From: Amaurobius ferox
Lineage: Eukaryota; Arthropoda; Arachnida; Araneae; Amaurobiidae
Length of the DNA: 64,000 nucleotides
Reading direction: 5' to 3'
Assembly (NCBI GenBank): GCA_951213105.1
Contig: OX578136.1
Coordinates: 72,522,730 to 72,586,729 of the forward strand
The position numbers and the translations under genes are program-made. Shown in pieces: positions 12,748 through 25,418 of the stretch; position 1 is the stretch's first letter; every line of letters begins with the position of its first letter. The notes under the pieces are model-generated. The model searched no databases. It was not told the DNA's origin and saw only the letters and a list, made by a program, of their open reading frames with translations.

Positions 12748-13418
12748 CAGATAAAATTATTAAGGAAAAGATGGGAATCAAGCCAACGGGAAAGCTATAA
12801 TGACCGAGGGGGATTGTGATCCCTCGTTCCCGGTTATAGCATGCTCTTACACCCAGGTAACACTCCCGGTACCAAATACTTTGCCGAAACTTGACTTCCG
12901 AAATGGTGTCGAGCACAAGACACTGACCGTGGAAGTGACCGTTGTAATACTGTATACAACTGTACCGTTGTAAAACTGTATACAACGATGAAGGAAACGC
13001 TTATTTTAAGGATGCAACTTGTACACACCTGTGATGTTATCGATTTTGGAAATGATAACTGTGAGATTCACCTACGCGGAACTAACTGATAGCGCACCCT
13101 AGTGGTAGTATAATGCTATATATGTTTGCACTCTCCTTTGTAAACTACTCTTGGCATTTTCGTTATGGTTTTTTACTTCGGCTTTGTACTTCGGATTTTT
13201 CTTCGATACTTGAGTTTTGTACTCACTTCCACGGTCAGTGTCTTGTGCTCGACACTATTTCGGAAGTCAAGTTTCGGCAAAGTATTTGGTACTGGGAGTG
13301 TTACCTGGGTGTAATAGCATGCTATAACCGGGAACGAGGGGTCACAATCCCCCTCGGCCATTAATGCTTTTCCGTTGGCTTGATTCCCATTTTTTCCTTA
13401 ATAATTTTATTTGCTATA
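12743..13418. mobile_element. MITE with 196-bp inverted arms
   Basis: Arms at 12,743-12,938 and 13,223-13,418 are close inverse copies, starting TATAGCAGATAAAATTATTA on the left and TATAGCAAATAAAATTATTA on the right (complement). They share the segment around GGGATCACAATCC/CGGTTATAGCATGCT and end at GGTCAGTGTC/GTGGAAGTGA. A spacer of about 284 bp follows, with a small internal repeat (GTATACAACTGTACCGTTGT...). No coding capacity. The left end abuts a (TA)n tract at 12,707-12,746, consistent with TA-rich target preference. Superfamily not determined. Confidence 0.9.
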
Positions 13419-13515
13419 ACTGCTTTACGTACTTGTGCAGCATTGCGCCATCTACGTTAAGCCTTTTTTCATACTTATGTATGCTTTCGTTTTCTTCATC
13501 TGATTACTTTTGTAT

Positions 13516-13755
<240 letters not shown>

Positions 13756-13759
13756 CATA

Positions 13760-14950
13760 ATTTTTTAATGGTTTCTTATACTATGGTATCTGGTCAAAAT
13801 TTGCATAAACCGTCTTTTCCAACATTGAAACATTGGCCTAGCATTAGTATGTCTCCTACCATATTAAAAGAACTTCGTCCTCTTAAGATTTGTATATTTA
13901 AATAAAATTTCGGAAGAAAATGTCCACACAATGTTATTTCTATGGAATTTCAATGTTATTTCTAATCGTCTTTTTCTTCATTTTTAAACAATGCCTGGGC
14001 CTCGAAATTTGAGGCATAGGCGAGATTATCGGCAATAAAGAAGAATGCATACATGCTCAAATGCATGAATGCATAAATGTATGCATATAAAATTTTCACA
14101 AAATAAATACTGTGTGTTTTACATAGATATATTTACAATTTATATTTTAAATATAAAAGAACACAATACAATCTTTGTTATAGACCAAAATGAATTCTTA
14201 GATCTCGAATTTCTCTTTGTATTCGTTGGATTTTCTACAAGATGCAGTCTGTGTGGCAGCAGCGAGGTTCTTTCAAATGAATAAATCAACATTTTCATTT
14301 TTATGCATTGCAATTCCATTATTCTCCAGCATATGCTCGAACTGAAGGTTGAAATTGTAAACAGATCAAGTTCATTTTTATACCACTGCAGAGAAGCCCA
14401 ATTTCACAGAAACTGTTCGTACTATTGTGTCATAAATGGCATAACGTCTGACGTTCTTATATAAAATTAACTGGAGTGTGGCTGAACTCCATGTTCTCAG
14501 ACCAGAATTAACTTTAAAGTTGATTGTTTTGCTATTTTTATGGGAGCGGGGATTTTTATTTAATTTTTTTTTTGAAAAATTATTTCAATTGATACCAAAT
14601 TTGATAATGTACCCCTTAGGGTGCTAATAAAATCTCGAACAAAAATTTGCATCACGTCTATTTTTCAGACAAACGGACATCACTCTAAAAATTGTCAAAA
14701 CGAGTTCAGCTGGTCCTAAAACATATTTGCAACAACATCTCGAAATCTAACCATTTTGTGAAAACAATACATTCTCTATGCTAGTGTTTTCAAAATTTTT
14801 CGTAGCGGAAGCTTTTTGAAACCCTTTTTGATGACGGAACCCCAAAATGAGAAAAATACATTATTGTCCAAATTATACACTATGCATTTTACGCTTTCTG
14901 TTTTCCATATTTAAGAAAATTCCTATGATAATATAACGTTGAGGATAGCC
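13760..14950. other. no gene seen
   Basis: AT-rich. The stretch at about 14,560-14,780 resembles the internal wording of the unclassified repeat families (ACCAAATTT..., CTCGAAATC...) but is too diverged to assign. The ORF at 14,069-14,284 has no recognised domain. Confidence 0.4.
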
Positions 14951-14952
14951 TG

Positions 14953-15075
14953 AAATAATGATACCATAATGATACCACAGTAAAATGATAAAAGTAGAAA
15001 TAAATAGTAATAATATATTACTATTTATTTCTACTTTTATCATTTTACTGTGGTATCATTATGGTATCATTATTT
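14953..15075. repeat. perfect palindrome, 60-bp arms, 3-nt loop
   Basis: Positions 14,953-15,012 and 15,016-15,075 are exact reverse complements; I checked them block by block with symmetry centre 15,014. Only the trinucleotide ATA at 15,013-15,015 is unpaired. Each arm contains the direct duplication ATGATACC...ATGATACC. A transcript would form a 60-bp hairpin. It could be a very young inverted duplication, a hairpin element or an assembly fold-back. Confidence 0.96.
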
Positions 15076-16760
15076 ATTACTTTTCATACTTGCATAGCAT
15101 AATGTATAGGGAAATTAATGCGAAGGGGTTGAACATTCAAATTCAAGTTTTCAAGAAAGGAGCAAATACCTTTCGGGCCATATGTGCAAATAATCAAAAT
15201 TTATTTTATCGCTAAACAAGACATCAGCTGTCTCCAAAAGGCATGAGATAATCGTATTCTGGGGCCTAAATAAAGAACATCATCTGCACAAAGATATCTC
15301 ACGGGTTCTATTATTAAATTGCGTTATATAGTCCATGTAGATTGCTGTATGGTGCATCCGTTGGTAGTGCGAGTAACTGAACGAGTTTGAGAGAAGTCTC
15401 ATCATAGGTTTCAGTGAAAATGGGTGGCCATGCAGATGTGTCAGTTACCATTTTGATAAGCACGATGCCGTAATAGGACGGTGTTAACAGTGGTGGGTTC
15501 AAACGTGCACACATAATCACCACAAATTATCTGGATATTTAAGGAAAACAAGTGCGCTACGGGTTCGATTACGAAACCATTCACAGCAATACTAACGGCG
15601 TCCCTGTCCTACATCCAAAAGCACATAGGCTCCTCCGTCATGTAGTAACAAACCGCATCATTCCATAGTATTCAGCAACTTCACCAGCTTCTTTTTCAAC
15701 GCAGATGATTACCACATATGTGGTACAGTGTCTAAAAGTAAAAAGTTACTTCTAGACACTGTATCTGTGTTTAGAGAAAACCTGGTATTCGATCCTACTT
15801 GGCATCGTTCGCCCAGACTTCACTCGGGGAGACTCCCTCAACAATATGTCCGTGCAATTCATACATAACCTTCCTATCGTCGATCGAGAATGTTTGAAAT
15901 ATACTGGAGAGACAGTAACAGTCGGTTACGGTGTGTAGGCGAACAAACCCAACAATTACAGAACATCTGGCAGAATATTATAGGACGACATTAAACTGTC
16001 ATTTGACTGTTGGACACACGGGTTTGTATAACAGACAAAATAAAATTTACTTCCTATTAATAGCTATATTGCTGCTGCAGTGTAATAAAAAATCATATTG
16101 CATTGGAAAGTAAATAATTACATTAATTATTAAATGAAAATTGTGTGGGCGAAGTTCCTTAATGATTGAAAAGTTTTTCAGGGTATGTCGTTTTTTTTCA
16201 ATAGACTATATCATCATCTCCTAAAACAAAAGCTTTACTTTTTTAATATATCGATGGCTCTCAATTGCATAAGCCTAAATTTGTACTAAATTATTTCCTA
16301 TTAATTAGATCAAAAGTAAACAAGAATCCATCGGGTTAATGAATCAATTCGCTTCCCAACTCTATAGCATCTGATTAAACGCCTTTATAAATAATAAAAT
16401 CTACTGTTATTACATTATCTATATAGACCTTAAATTTTCAGCATACTTCTTTATGAAAAGTTATAGCCGCTCATATGTCATAACATCTGCTATGTGTATT
16501 ACTTCGAATCAAAACTTTACCGCATTTTGAACATCAGAAATACTAAAGCCTTTTCTGACTCTTAATTCATCAAAATTAAGCCCACATAAATTTATAATTA
16601 ATTAATTCCAAAAACAGCTTAAATTAATCAGCCTAATAAAACTATAAATTAATCAACCTATAAATCAGCCTAATCAGCCTTAAATATCAAAATTAAGCAA
16701 AATAAAAATACGGCACTAGTAACAGCATAAACAGTTGATTAAATGCTTACCGGTTTCAAA
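15076..16760. other. no gene seen; small hairpin
   Basis: A GC-richer patch at 15,300-16,000 may be the relic of a coding element, but no frame gives a motif I recognise. A stem-loop with about 18-bp arms and one mismatch lies at 15,724-15,762 (TACAGTGTCTAAAAGTAA paired with TTACTTCTAGACACTGTA). The rest is AT-rich and featureless. Confidence 0.5.
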
Positions 16761-17194
16761 AGCCCCGTTCACATGCAAGGCCGTATTTTCCGGCCATGAA
16801 ACATTGGGGTGAAAAAGGGGGTATTTTCCGGGATCCATTCTAGACCCGTTCACATGTGCAACCCCCATTACTCCCGCTTAAAGGGCTAAGACCAATTTTT
16901 CTTAAATGCTTTTGACATTCATTTTTGGTAAACAATATATCTTTTTCTTTTCTTTTTTTAATTGCTTTTTTAAAAAGCGTATTATTTTTAATTCATTATC
17001 CCATGTTATTATTTTATCTATTTAATATGACAAATGTGCGGAAATGAGAAACAAAATAATCTTATATATATAAATTAAATCGAAATAATGTATATAAATT
17101 AAACTTGGATCTTTATAAACTAAACATCAAATTAAAAATAATATGCTAAAATTAAATTTAATATATTTTTAAAACTATAAATATATGCTTATTG

Positions 17195-17228
<34 letters not shown>

Positions 17229-18788
17229 GTTTTATTTCATGAAACTGTTTAAAGAATTCATTCTTAAAAGTCAAAAAAGAAAGTTTTTCTCATTTAATCT
17301 TCGTTTTTAAGCTAAATTATAACGTATAAACTTGAATTAGTGGAAAAAGTGTAACACCATTTTAAGAAACTTTATTCAAGACAAATCGATATATAGAGAA
17401 AAAAATATGCATATTTATACCGAATACATTTTAATTATTACAAAATCGGTATAACTCATCTTTTATTAAAAACACATAAGACCTTACTGCATGGCCCAGA
17501 TACAAAAAATCTCATATACCACTAATACCGCAATTAAAAATAATGTTTTTAATATAGCAGTATAAAAAATACTTATGATGGACATGTTTCACTGATATGT
17601 AAAATAGGTGGTCCTCTAAGTAATCCAAAAATAAAATTAATAAAATAAAATCGTCTTCATATGTAGTTAGCATCTAAAATATATAAAAATAATTTATATT
17701 TCTGATACTAGCAATCACGGAGTATTCTTTTTTTTTTTTTTTTTTAAGGGGGGGGGAGCATTTTGTAAGCTAATTTACACAGTTCAGTTTATTGCAAAAT
17801 GTATGTATGTAAAGTTATTTTGAATGCCTGAAACATTTTACTTTGTTATTGATATACATAATTATAAAACGCAATTCTCTACTAATCATAATATTGGCAT
17901 CATAATCACATCATCTCAAGTTATGGAACATTTCGCATTGATATGTAAAAGCTTAGAATACAAAACTAAAATAATCAAACTTGAAATATAAGGTATAAAT
18001 AATTTATTTACAATAATTAACAACATATATTCATTTAAATATAAACACATTATACTCCTTTTTAACAATATAAAATAAATGAGTATTAAGATAGATTTAT
18101 CTAATATACATTCTCCTTATATAAAACTAAGAAAATCTTTGTATCATTTGTTAAAAACTACTTAGATAAATCCAGAAAATTTGCCCAAGAAACAGAACAT
18201 TATATTTTAAAGTTGCTGCTTCAAAGGAAAATCAGCTGGCTTACGACTTTTAACTAACACTTAATTGTATATGTTTTGTAATTAAGAAACAAACATTTCT
18301 ATAAAAATTATCCTGAAATCGAGGAACAAATATTTCAAATTCATGAATAACAGTTAGTTCAAATAAACAAAATGTACATACCCGCATCAGTCTTTTTCAG
18401 TAGGATTCTCCATTCATTAAATTCTGAGGTATAATAAGGATCAATCCGTTTAATTCGTAAATAAGTCCGTGTAATGAATGCAAAATAATCTCTATAACAA
18501 GCTATAAATTCATCATTATTGTACAATCTTCAGATAGAATTTGTAAACAAGGTCCACGCGGTATCTCAGTATCCGCCATGTTTTTCAAGAAATCGCAGTT
18601 GCGCGAATGGAATTGTGGGTAAAAATCCCCAATCTACCCCCTTCGTTCCCTCAAATAAGAAGGAAGGAAATCATACCTCCTTTCAACCCTCTTTCGAACC
18701 GGTATTTTCCCCGCTTGGACATGTGAACGGTGACACAGTCGAAATGCGGCTATGATACCGGCTTTAAATTGTGCATGTGAACGGGGCT
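16761..18788. mobile_element. non-autonomous DNA transposon, about 2.0 kb
   Basis: The termini are inverted copies of AGCCCCGTTCACATGCA (16,761-16,777, and 18,772-18,788 on the opposite strand). Both are flanked by AAA, a possible 3-bp target duplication. A second inverted motif, CCGTTCACATGTGCA at 16,848 and GGACATGTGAACGG at 18,716, lies inside each end. GC-rich subterminal regions bracket a 1.7-kb AT-rich core with a (TA)n run at 17,201 and a T-run next to a G-run at 17,728-17,758. No transposase is present. A 3-bp duplication and GTTCACA-type ends suit PIF/Harbinger-like elements, but that is tentative. Confidence 0.8.
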
Positions 18789-19182
18789 AAAGAGGTAAAA
18801 AAGAAAGTTTTACCTTTCCAATAAATGAGGCATGGCTGTCACTATAAAAAGGGTAGCTAAATTTCTTATTAGACGAAAATCTCAGATCGATCTCATTTAT
18901 TCTGAAGAAGTGGACTCGGACTTGATTTTGAAACAAATTGCTGCATTTATTCAACTAATAATTAATTAATTTTATTTGCATATGATTTAAAACAGTTGAC
19001 TCAGCACATATTTAATACACAGTTTCTAGAAAAGTCCTTATGTACACCAATAACTTTATAACGAGAGGTCCATGAGTATACAAGCTATGTCCATCTATAG
19101 TAAAGTGACCATGCGAGATCGAATAAAAGTGATTGCAGCGCCGCTAGTAGAATATATAAAAATCTGGGATAGTGAACTCGAC
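18789..19182. other. no gene seen
   Basis: About 390 bp of unassigned AT-rich DNA between the 2-kb element and the SINE at 19.2 kb. No motif or terminal repeat recognised. Confidence 0.4.
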
Positions 19183-19451
19183 AACAAATTGCCATGCAGA
19201 TCCGGTGGTCGAGCGGTTAGGGGCATGCGCTTCCGTCTGATCGCTGGATTGCGGGTTCGAATCCCGCCAGCGGGCATGGATGTTCTCATGTCGAGGACAA
19301 GTCAGACTTCCAGCCTTCGGGGAGCCTCTATAAAAGTTAAGCTGCAAATCACCTCCCCTTCGTCATGGGACACCTTGGGGGGTCTTGTGGACGTGGTACG
19401 TAGGCGTCCCTTCACCACGGGGGAATTAGTAAGGAACGAACAAATTGCCAT
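19183..19451 (+). mobile_element. tRNA-headed SINE, second family
   Basis: SINE of 243 bp (19,196-19,438) between 13-bp target duplications AACAAATTGCCAT (19,183-19,195 and 19,439-19,451). The head is tRNA-like: A-box-type GGTGGTCGAGCGGTTAGGG at 19,203 and a B box GGGTTCGAATCCC near 19,253, about 50 nt apart. A body follows without similarity to the CAA-tailed SINEs. The tail is not poly(A); the element ends near GGAATTAGTAAGG. The ORFs over this region on both strands are incidental. Confidence 0.9.
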
Positions 19452-21065
19452 AGATGACAAGAGCAAATTGCAACGTTGTAGAGTATTGTCAAATTAGTAG
19501 AAATCGCCATATTGTAAAATTTTAATAAAATATTGTACATGAATTATTGTTCAATCATATTTGATTTTCTGTACAATATTTGAATTATTGTACAATTTTG
19601 AATCCTGTGCATTTAAGTATTATTTATTTTAGCATTCTTGAAAAGGACGACAATTCGCCAATAACCCTATCGTGTGAAATATACGTGCATCTTCTGCAAC
19701 AATTCCATTATCCATTACTACTCATGATATAACTCTCTGTTACTTTTCAATTGGATTTTTTTTTGTCTATCTTGCTTTGGTGACGAGTTTGGAATCCCAT
19801 CTTCTTAAATTCTCCACTAGAGGCGCAACAACCACTTTTGTTCGATCTGTCACTTTACCATGACCTCACATGTGCACTCGGACGTTTCCCTGGAATGTCA
19901 TAGGGATGCTTAAGGACTATCCTAAAACCCCAAACTCTTAATTTAAACTTCTAGCTATAACTATATTCTAAACTATATTTTCTACCTACACTACCTTAAA
20001 TTTTCTACACACTTCTTTATGAAAAGTTAACATCTTCCATCTTGCATAACGTATGTAAGAAATATTGTTCAGAATTAACATTACTGTCTTCTTAAACGTC
20101 AGAAATGTTACTCTAAAAATGCTCCACTGACTCTTAATTGCTTCGCGCTTCAACAACTGCAAAGATGGAAAATTCTAGACACTGTCTAGACATTTACTCT
20201 TGTGAAATGTTAAGAGATGACAATTATATTCTAAGAAGCTTATTTGTGAAGGATTAAGGATTCTAAGGGAGTTCAGCTCATTCTTCATATAAAATTTATT
20301 CGTTTGAAATATTATGACATCATAAAATATAATTTGGTATATATTGAGAAAAGTTTAAAAATTCGGAGTACGGAATTTGCATTGCTGTATGCAATTCGCT
20401 TTATGATTTGTCAGTATATGTTACTAGACGTGACTAAAATTCTCGGAAACATCAAGAATTAAGACAGGAAATATTGATATTTTTATCTTCAACTTAGCAG
20501 TTAAATATAGAGATTATTTTGTTTCAATTTTGATTATTTTTAAAACGGAGTTAGTTACTGTAGATATATTCAATTTTCGAAACAACATTTTGTTTTCTTT
20601 TTGTGCAATTTACTTTATTTAAATATTTGAACTTTTCAACTTAAATCAGTTTTCGTTATTTTTTGTGCCAAGTAATTATAAATAATTTAAATATTTAAAA
20701 ATTTAATTTAAAATGGTACATTTTTCATGATTTGTTAAAACGCTTAAAATATTTTTCAACATTTTCATTCAAAGATGTTTCTTTTACATTTAGTAATTTA
20801 TGATTTTATACTAAATTAAATTTTAAATATTTGAACTTTGAAAACATTTAAATATAATGTATTTTTAAACTCAAATGTTTAAATAAATTTATATATTATT
20901 TTTTCTTGTTTACATCTTGTATATATATATATATATAATATTATTTTTACAATAATTTATATATATATATATATAAAAATTATTGTAAAAATAATTTGTT
21001 TATAAATCTTATTCAACTGTTTTATTAAATAACAAATAATATAAAAAAAATTAAAAAACTAATTT
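19452..21065. other. no gene seen; AT hairpin
   Basis: AT-rich. An inverted repeat with about 20-bp arms around a (TA)n loop lies at about 20,940-20,998 (ATTATTTTTACAATAATTT and its complement). No gene-like ORF. Confidence 0.5.
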
Positions 21066-22006
21066 TGATGTGGGCAACACATGACTTTCCTTATATAATG
21101 TAACGAAGTTACTATATTTGCAATTAGAAAAATAGGTTTTTTAATAGTAGATATTTATATTTTTCCAAGATTTTGAATTTTTGTCAATTAGTCGTCATTT
21201 CATTCATTCAGTGTCATTTTTACCCATTTGGCGAGATTTTCGTTAATTTGGCAACATCTAAAAAATTCGCCAAGTTGGCGACCATTCCGCCAAATTCGTC
21301 GCCAAAATCTCGCCAAGCGTTATGAACGGAGAATTTAGTTTTTCTTATAGCAGATAAATAGCTATTGGCGTTCAAATACAAAAGTATTACTCAAAGTATA
21401 TTTTCTCATGAATGGAACGAGCTAGATCCACGAGAATGGTGTCACCAAATTTATCGCATGATATTAAACATGAAAGTGAACATGTTTCTCAACAGTTAAT
21501 ATATTTTTTTTAATTTATGGCATTTTTTGATACATTTATTTGAAAAATGTGCAATATCCCGAGAACGGTTCATGCTAGCGTTCTAAAGTTTATGCCAATC
21601 GTTTTCTAAGGAAAAATTACATAAGAAATGTCTATTTTCGTAATTTTAATAAAGGTTTTGAATTTTTGATGATTTTTCAAAATATCACTCGAAAATTTAG
21701 GGGGGTCCGACGAAAAGTACGTTTAAAAGCAATGGACTTCCAGTATTCAAGGTTTGTTATTTTTGTACCAAATTTCATTCACATCGCTCCATTCGTTCGT
21801 GAGATATCGTCTCCAGAGACTCACTGACACACACACACACACACATACTTTCACACACACACACACACACACACAGCCATCACCTCAAAAATATTTGATT
21901 CGTGATCATGCGTGATGCTTGAAACGTGCTCTCCCGTCGAAACCTCGAATTCGAATTTTCGACCCCGTCACAATACTTTCCGTATACATTATGTATATAA
22001 GGAAAG
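21066..22006 (+). mobile_element. unclassified 0.94-kb repeat, copy 1
   Basis: Family shared with 29,669-30,588 and 61,355-62,313. It starts with a small hairpin (TGATGTGGGCAACACATGAC), then CTTTCCTTATATAATGTA, and ends TACATTATGTATATAAGGAAAG, so the two ends are short inverted repeats. Internal landmarks in order are a TTGGCGAGATTTTCG...CGCCAAAATCTCGCC inverted pair, ATGAATGGAACGAGCTAGATCC, TCGAGAACGGTTCATG-type wording, a (CA)n block after GACTCACTGACA, and ACTCGAATTCGAATTTTCGA before the end. No ORF is conserved between copies. Class unknown: the short terminal inverted repeats suggest a DNA element, but no clear target duplication was found. Confidence 0.85.
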
Positions 22007-25000
22007 CAAAAATTAATTTTGACAGAGCAAAATAATTTTCGATATTTAATCAAAGATTATTGGTAGTTTGAAAATAATATGTTATAATAATTAAATACCT
22101 TAAATTTGTCAGAAAAATTTCAGGAATATACTCTTTATTTTAATAAATGCAGAATATTTCCCATGGAATAGCACTATTAATATGACAGATTTGATAGCAT
22201 GCAGTTCGATATCTGTGAGAGTTGTTATCATTCATTAAAAGATCAATTTGCGTATATTGATGGCACCATTGATTCTGAGACCATTGATTCTGGGCAAAAG
22301 TGCATACGTCATTGTTGACTGAAAACAAAATGATAATGATTGTGGAAATAAAATAAGTGATGGAATGGCTTAAACAAAAATAAGATCATTTTTTTAGTCC
22401 CTGCACCAAAGTTGAAGTCGTGAGAGAAATCCGGTATTTTGCCTGCATTTTCCTGTAATCCGGTGTTTTCCTGTAATTTTATTTGTTACACAATTATATG
22501 AAATAATGTTTTTCGAAATTGTTTTCGATTTCGAGATTTCGGCAAATAAGAAAGTTATAAATAAGAACGTTTCCTAGTGCACATATATCAAAATTATTGG
22601 AGTGTATCTCTATCTGTGTAGAAGAATGTGCATAAAGAATACCAAAGCGGTAGGAGATACCTGAGTAGAACGGGATAGAGTGTCTATTTCCCACGAGCAG
22701 AGCTGGAGTCGGCTGGAAATCTCTGAAACTCTATATTCGCACACTGTGCGTCATTCAACAAGGACGTGTTAATTACTGCTCGTCGTTGTTTATTCAAAAA
22801 TGCATGTTTTTAAATATTTTTGCCAGACAAAAAATTGGCGACTATTTTTATGTCACATTTTTTCAAACAATGAACTGTGTACAAGAAGAAATAGAAAAGA
22901 ACTACGAGAAAAGGACTTAATTAAAAAAAACAAAAGAAAAAAGAGAATTAAATCGAAAAAATGAAAATGCAGTAAAGACGCATGAACTATATTCAACTTC
23001 AAATGAAAGTTGGGTTTGAAGTATTGAGTGTAAAAAGAATTTATAAAACAGATACCGTAATAGAAAGTGACAATGATGAATCCGTACATTTTTGCGAGAA
23101 CTGTGTTACCAATAAAGTAAAACAAAGTGGGCACCCTGTTCTGCCCAGCATGTGGGGCAACATACAAGTTTTTTTTCTTTTTCTGTTTTAAAAAAATTAA
23201 CTTTCGAAATTTTCATATCTCCTGTAAGTTTAAACTATTTGAATAAATCACTTTTTCTTTTCTAAATTTCTATCTTATCATTTAAGCTTCAAAATTGGCA
23301 TCATTGCTTCAAAATAGCATTGGTACCTAATTTAGCCCAGTTTCCCCTATGTCTGTGAGTCCTTTCATATGGAAATAACGTATTCACAGTATCGCCTGAA
23401 ACTTTATTTGCTAATACATTATGCAATACATAGAACTTGAAAGTAATATTTGTAACATGCATTATTATACCACGAATTATTCGAGTAATATTTCCATAGC
23501 ATCGTTTCCTAAACTGCGATCATTCCAAATGATGCTAGTAAATTTTCAGTGAAAAACTTATAATTTTAACTACGCTATGGATGTAAATAGTAGTCAAATT
23601 ATTTTTTATTGATATTTAAAATTATTATACGTAATATACATGTTCAGGGTTGACAACATATTAATTTCGTGTCTGGATTTAGTCATTTTTTGGAATATTT
23701 AGTATCCAAAATGGCTAAATCTAGCCACAGATTTGCAAAGTTTGCAATTGCTTTTAATAACTATACATAAAATTTAGCCAATTTTACTTTCCCTACATAC
23801 ACAGTATAAAGCATAAAGTATTGGGACTAAAATTCAATGTCGAAAAGTTTTTTGACTAAAGAACAAGTTTAAAATCTCACTGAGCTCGGAAGGAAAGTTT
23901 CTGAGGTGATGTCTGTGTCATTGGAGTAAACTCTCAGGTCGTCCCTGCCAGTGAAAATTAATGAATCTGCCTGTAAATCTGCCTATGTGTGTATATGCAT
24001 GTATATGTATATATGTATATGTGGTGCGTTAGTATGTATGTCCATGAGTCATTACATGCGATATCTCAGGAACAAATAAAGCGTTTGGAATGTAATTTGG
24101 TACAATCATTACGATCCAAGAATACTAGAGCCGTAACGATTATAAACGCAATCAAACGTACGGAAGACCAAAATTTTTGAACGATTTCTTGGAAAAATCA
24201 ATTATATGATTTTAAAATTGAACTCGTAGAAATTGTGGAAGTTTAAAAATGCAAAACGAAAAAAATATTTCATACAAAAAAGAAAAACCTCATAAATTCC
24301 TCTATACCCCACTTTTTGGAGCAAATGATACCATCTGCGGTATTTCTTATCTTACTTATCTAACTTTAAAACCTTATTATCTTAGCATTATTTCAGTCAT
24401 ATTTTACTTTAAAACACCTTATATTTGTTTTAATTTATACATATATTTACTTTATTTTACTTCAAAGCGCATTTCTTTAGTTTTGAAAGGAATGCAAAAA
24501 AAATTACCAAAAATATTGATTCCAAAACATATTAACAAAAATATTATATGTAAGATTTTTACATTTTTATTTCTTTTTTATTTTTTTTTATTTATTTATT
24601 AAATTTTATTTAGTTTTACTTGACCTCAGTCTCGTTTTTTCACGGTGAAATTGTTATGCGCATAAAATTTTTCTTTTAGAATCTAACAAGACATTTGCTA
24701 TCTATTATTAGATATTCATATCAGTATTTAAAATTCTGCAACGCTCCTTTCATGTGCAAATATGATGCAATGCTCATTCTGAACAGCCCCTTTGAGATAA
24801 TCGCATAACCTTAAAATGAAAATATGAACAAATGACCTTAGAAATTGTCTTAATTTTAAAATTTGAAATATGGGGGAAAAACAAAAATGCAGTTATGCAA
24901 TAATGTAAAAAGTATAAATTACCTGTCAATTTCATACTGAAAATAAATATGTCACATTTGTACAATATGCGTTTACTTGTCCCTTACATGAGTGTCAGGT

Positions 25001-25418
25001 CTTGCCATATTAATTCTTCTGGATTTCTCCTTTATATAGGAATACATTATTTTACGTAAACTAACTACAAAAATCCTAATATTAAATGTTCTAAACATTT
25101 CCTGAAAGTTAATTTTCGAAATAATGAGTTCAAGCAGAGAGAGAATTGCGCAAATTATGCATGCACCGTTCATTTCATTTCCTTAGTCATGACAATGGAC
25201 ATTTCATCCTAAACAATTCTTAATTGGTTGAATTTTAATAAATGCTATTGCGCAAATTGCAGAAGGCACGGTAATTTTATCTACTTGTAAATCAACGAGT
25301 ATTTTGACTACACTGTGTATTTACATGCACTTCAATAATAGCGAAATTCATTAAGCTACGTCTGCCGTGTTTATTTTTAGAACAATTTCTTCTATTGTAA
25401 ATAAAAACAATAAAGACC
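22007..25418. other. no gene seen
   Basis: About 3.4 kb of AT-rich DNA. Short ORFs at 22,853-23,191 and 24,249-24,602 have no recognised domain and the composition of low-complexity AT translation. A motif pair at 23,670-23,730 (GGATTTAGTCATTTTTTGG and CCAAAATGGCTAAATC) may be a small decayed inverted repeat. Confidence 0.45.

Noticed and set aside
19203..19275. A genuine tRNA gene
   Set aside because: A and B boxes are present, but no convincing acceptor stem, and the unit is flanked by SINE body and target duplications.
24249..24602. 117-codon ORF as a membrane protein gene
   Set aside because: Hydrophobicity follows from AT-rich composition; no domain, no context and a low-complexity 3' end.
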